Positions 63,046-64,000 of a stretch of DNA of 64,000 nucleotides are shown here, in pieces. Origin of the DNA: [Muricauda] lutisoli (nom. illeg.) (GTDB taxonomy: Bacteria > Bacteroidota > Bacteroidia > Flavobacteriales > Flavobacteriaceae); the NCBI RefSeq assembly GCF_017313105.1, contig NZ_JAFLND010000002.1, positions 558,001 through 622,000 of the forward strand, given 5' to 3'. The notes beneath the pieces are model-generated. The model worked only from the letters and a program-made list of their open reading frames with translations, was not told the DNA's origin and searched no databases. How positions within the stretch are numbered: position 1 is the first letter of the stretch; the number at the start of each line of letters is the position of its first letter. The position numbers and the translations under genes are program-made.

Positions 63046-64000
63046 ATGGCAGAAGAAGCTCGATCGCTCAATTTTATAGAACACATTGTTGAGGAGGACC
63101 TTACAAAGGGTTATACACAGAATGACTTGAGGTTTCGTTTTCCTCCGGAACCCAATGGGTATTTGCATATAGGGCACGCCAGCTCCATTTGTCTTAATTT
63201 TGGATTGGGGCTGCGTTACAATGCCCCAGTAAACCTTCGATTTGATGATACCAACCCCGCTAAAGAGGAGAAGGAATATGTGGAGGCCATTAAAAATGAT
63301 GTAAGCTGGCTTGGTTTTGAATGGGCCACTGAATGCTATGCAAGCGATTATTTTCAGCAATTGTATGACTGGGCGGTGAAGTTGATCCAGGATGGTAAGG
63401 CCTATGTGGACAGCCAGACTTCGGAAGAAATTGCCAGCCAAAAAGGAACACCTACCGAGCCAGGAAAGGAAAGCCCGTATAGGAGTCGCTCCGTTGAAGA
63501 GAACTTAAAGCTTTTCAAAGGAATGAAAGATGGAGAATTTAGGGATGGAGCGCATGTTTTGAGGGCTAAAATTGATATGGCCTCTTCCAATATGCTGATG
63601 CGCGACCCCGTTATGTACCGAATCCTTCACAAAGCACACCACCGAACAAATACCGATTGGTGTATTTATCCGATGTACGACTGGACCCACGGAGAAAGCG
63701 ACTATATTGAACAAGTCTCCCATTCCCTTTGTACACTGGAGTTTTTGCCCCACAGGGAGCTGTATGATTGGTTTTTGGACCAAGTGGTATCTCCGGATAA
63801 GTTGAGACCAAAACAGCGGGAATTTGCTCGTAGAAACCTGAGCCATACCGTTGTGAGCAAACGTAAGTTGCTTCAATTAGTGGAAAAAGGGGTTGTAACA
63901 GGATGGGATGATCCTCGAATGCCCACCATATCAGGGCTACGACGAAGAGGGTTTACACCTGAATCCATTCGGAATTTTGCGGATACCATTGGAATTGCCA
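63046..64000 (+). CDS. glnS: glutaminyl-tRNA synthetase, 3' end beyond window
   Basis: The visible 318 residues are the catalytic half of a class I glutaminyl-tRNA synthetase. They show [17 protein letters not shown] with the HIGH motif near 36-43, [12 protein letters not shown], the acceptor-binding insertion with [35 protein letters not shown] and the KMSKS-type loop VVSKRKL near 268-274. GTPTEPGK is a GlnRS-type insertion. The C-terminal anticodon-binding beta-barrels are outside the window. It is transcribed away from the spr-like operon. Confidence 0.95.
   Translation, partial: MAEEARSLNFIEHIVEEDLTKGYTQNDLRFRFPPEPNGYLHIGHASSICLNFGLGLRYNAPVNLRFDDTNPAKEEKEYVEAIKNDVSWLGFEWATECYASDYFQQLYDWAVKLIQDGKAYVDSQTSEEIASQKGTPTEPGKESPYRSRSVEENLKLFKGMKDGEFRDGAHVLRAKIDMASSNMLMRDPVMYRILHKAHHRTNTDWCIYPMYDWTHGESDYIEQVSHSLCTLEFLPHRELYDWFLDQVVSPDKLRPKQREFARRNLSHTVVSKRKLLQLVEKGVVTGWDDPRMPTISGLRRRGFTPESIRNFADTIGIA

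Noticed and set aside
1-64000. CRISPR arrays, insertion sequences, prophage genes and rRNA operons
   Set aside because: I found no regularly spaced direct repeats, transposase or integrase motifs, or rRNA-like stretches anywhere in the window.

Overview
The window looks like a chromosomal segment of a marine member of the Flavobacteriaceae (Bacteroidota). The evidence is low GC, Bacteroidota-type -7 promoter elements (TAnnTTTG) before several genes, gliding-motility and type IX secretion (T9SS) C-terminal sorting domains, PorP/SprF proteins, an outer-membrane beta-barrel receptor of Bacteroidota type, and FtsX-like permease clusters. A Muricauda/Allomuricauda-like genus is my guess, not something the sequence proves.

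Layout. (1) 1-13.6 kb: an export operon on the minus strand (TolC, HlyD-type adaptor, ABC ATPase, three FtsX/MacB-like permeases, the last cut by the window edge). It is transcribed away from an NtrC-family response regulator and its membrane histidine kinase. The 200 bp between them is full of TTACA/TGTAA dyads. (2) 13.2-17.9 kb: a Gre-like protein, an orphan four-helix-bundle membrane protein, a small exported protein, an Rnk/GreA-like protein with a textbook sigma-54 promoter, and a second NtrC-type regulator with a soluble kinase. (3) 18-34.3 kb: a CAU tRNA and mostly housekeeping genes: methylmalonyl-CoA epimerase, RbfA, LolC/E-like permease, DusB, beta-barrel receptor, LepA, Na+/H+ antiporter, metallo-hydrolase, S8 and M1 peptidases, RnpA, S41 peptidase. 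(4) 34.4-37.2 kb: an accessory patch with a frameshifted membrane-protein gene and a compact cytosine-methyltransferase plus putative restriction-endonuclease pair. (5) 37.2-43.8 kb: acetyltransferase, CDF metal transporter, RpiB, a 593 bp AT-rich gap with DnaA-box-like 9-mers, RNase R, a DUF2807 protein, LysE-type exporter, a canonical tRNA-Cys, a second aberrant tRNA-Cys-like gene, and FolB. (6) 43.9-62.8 kb: a four-gene operon whose order and architecture resemble sprC-sprD-sprB-sprF of Flavobacterium johnsoniae, including a 13.6 kb gene for a giant SprB-repeat surface adhesin. (7) 63.0 kb to the end: the start of glnS.

How the genes fit together. Regions 1 and 2 hold two separate sigma-54 activator/kinase pairs. 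The second pair lies beside a near-perfect sigma-54 promoter with a dyad at about -70, so a local regulatory circuit can be proposed. Region 6 would encode a mobile cell-surface adhesin, its PorP/SprF-type outer-membrane partners and an accessory T9SS substrate. The core T9SS and gliding motor genes are not in the window. The most unusual items are the giant spr-like operon, the tRNA-Cys-like gene with C at position 33, the sigma-54/Rnk unit, the operator-like dyads upstream of tolC, the R-M pair with an unrecognised small nuclease, and a possible DnaA-binding region between rpiB and rnr.
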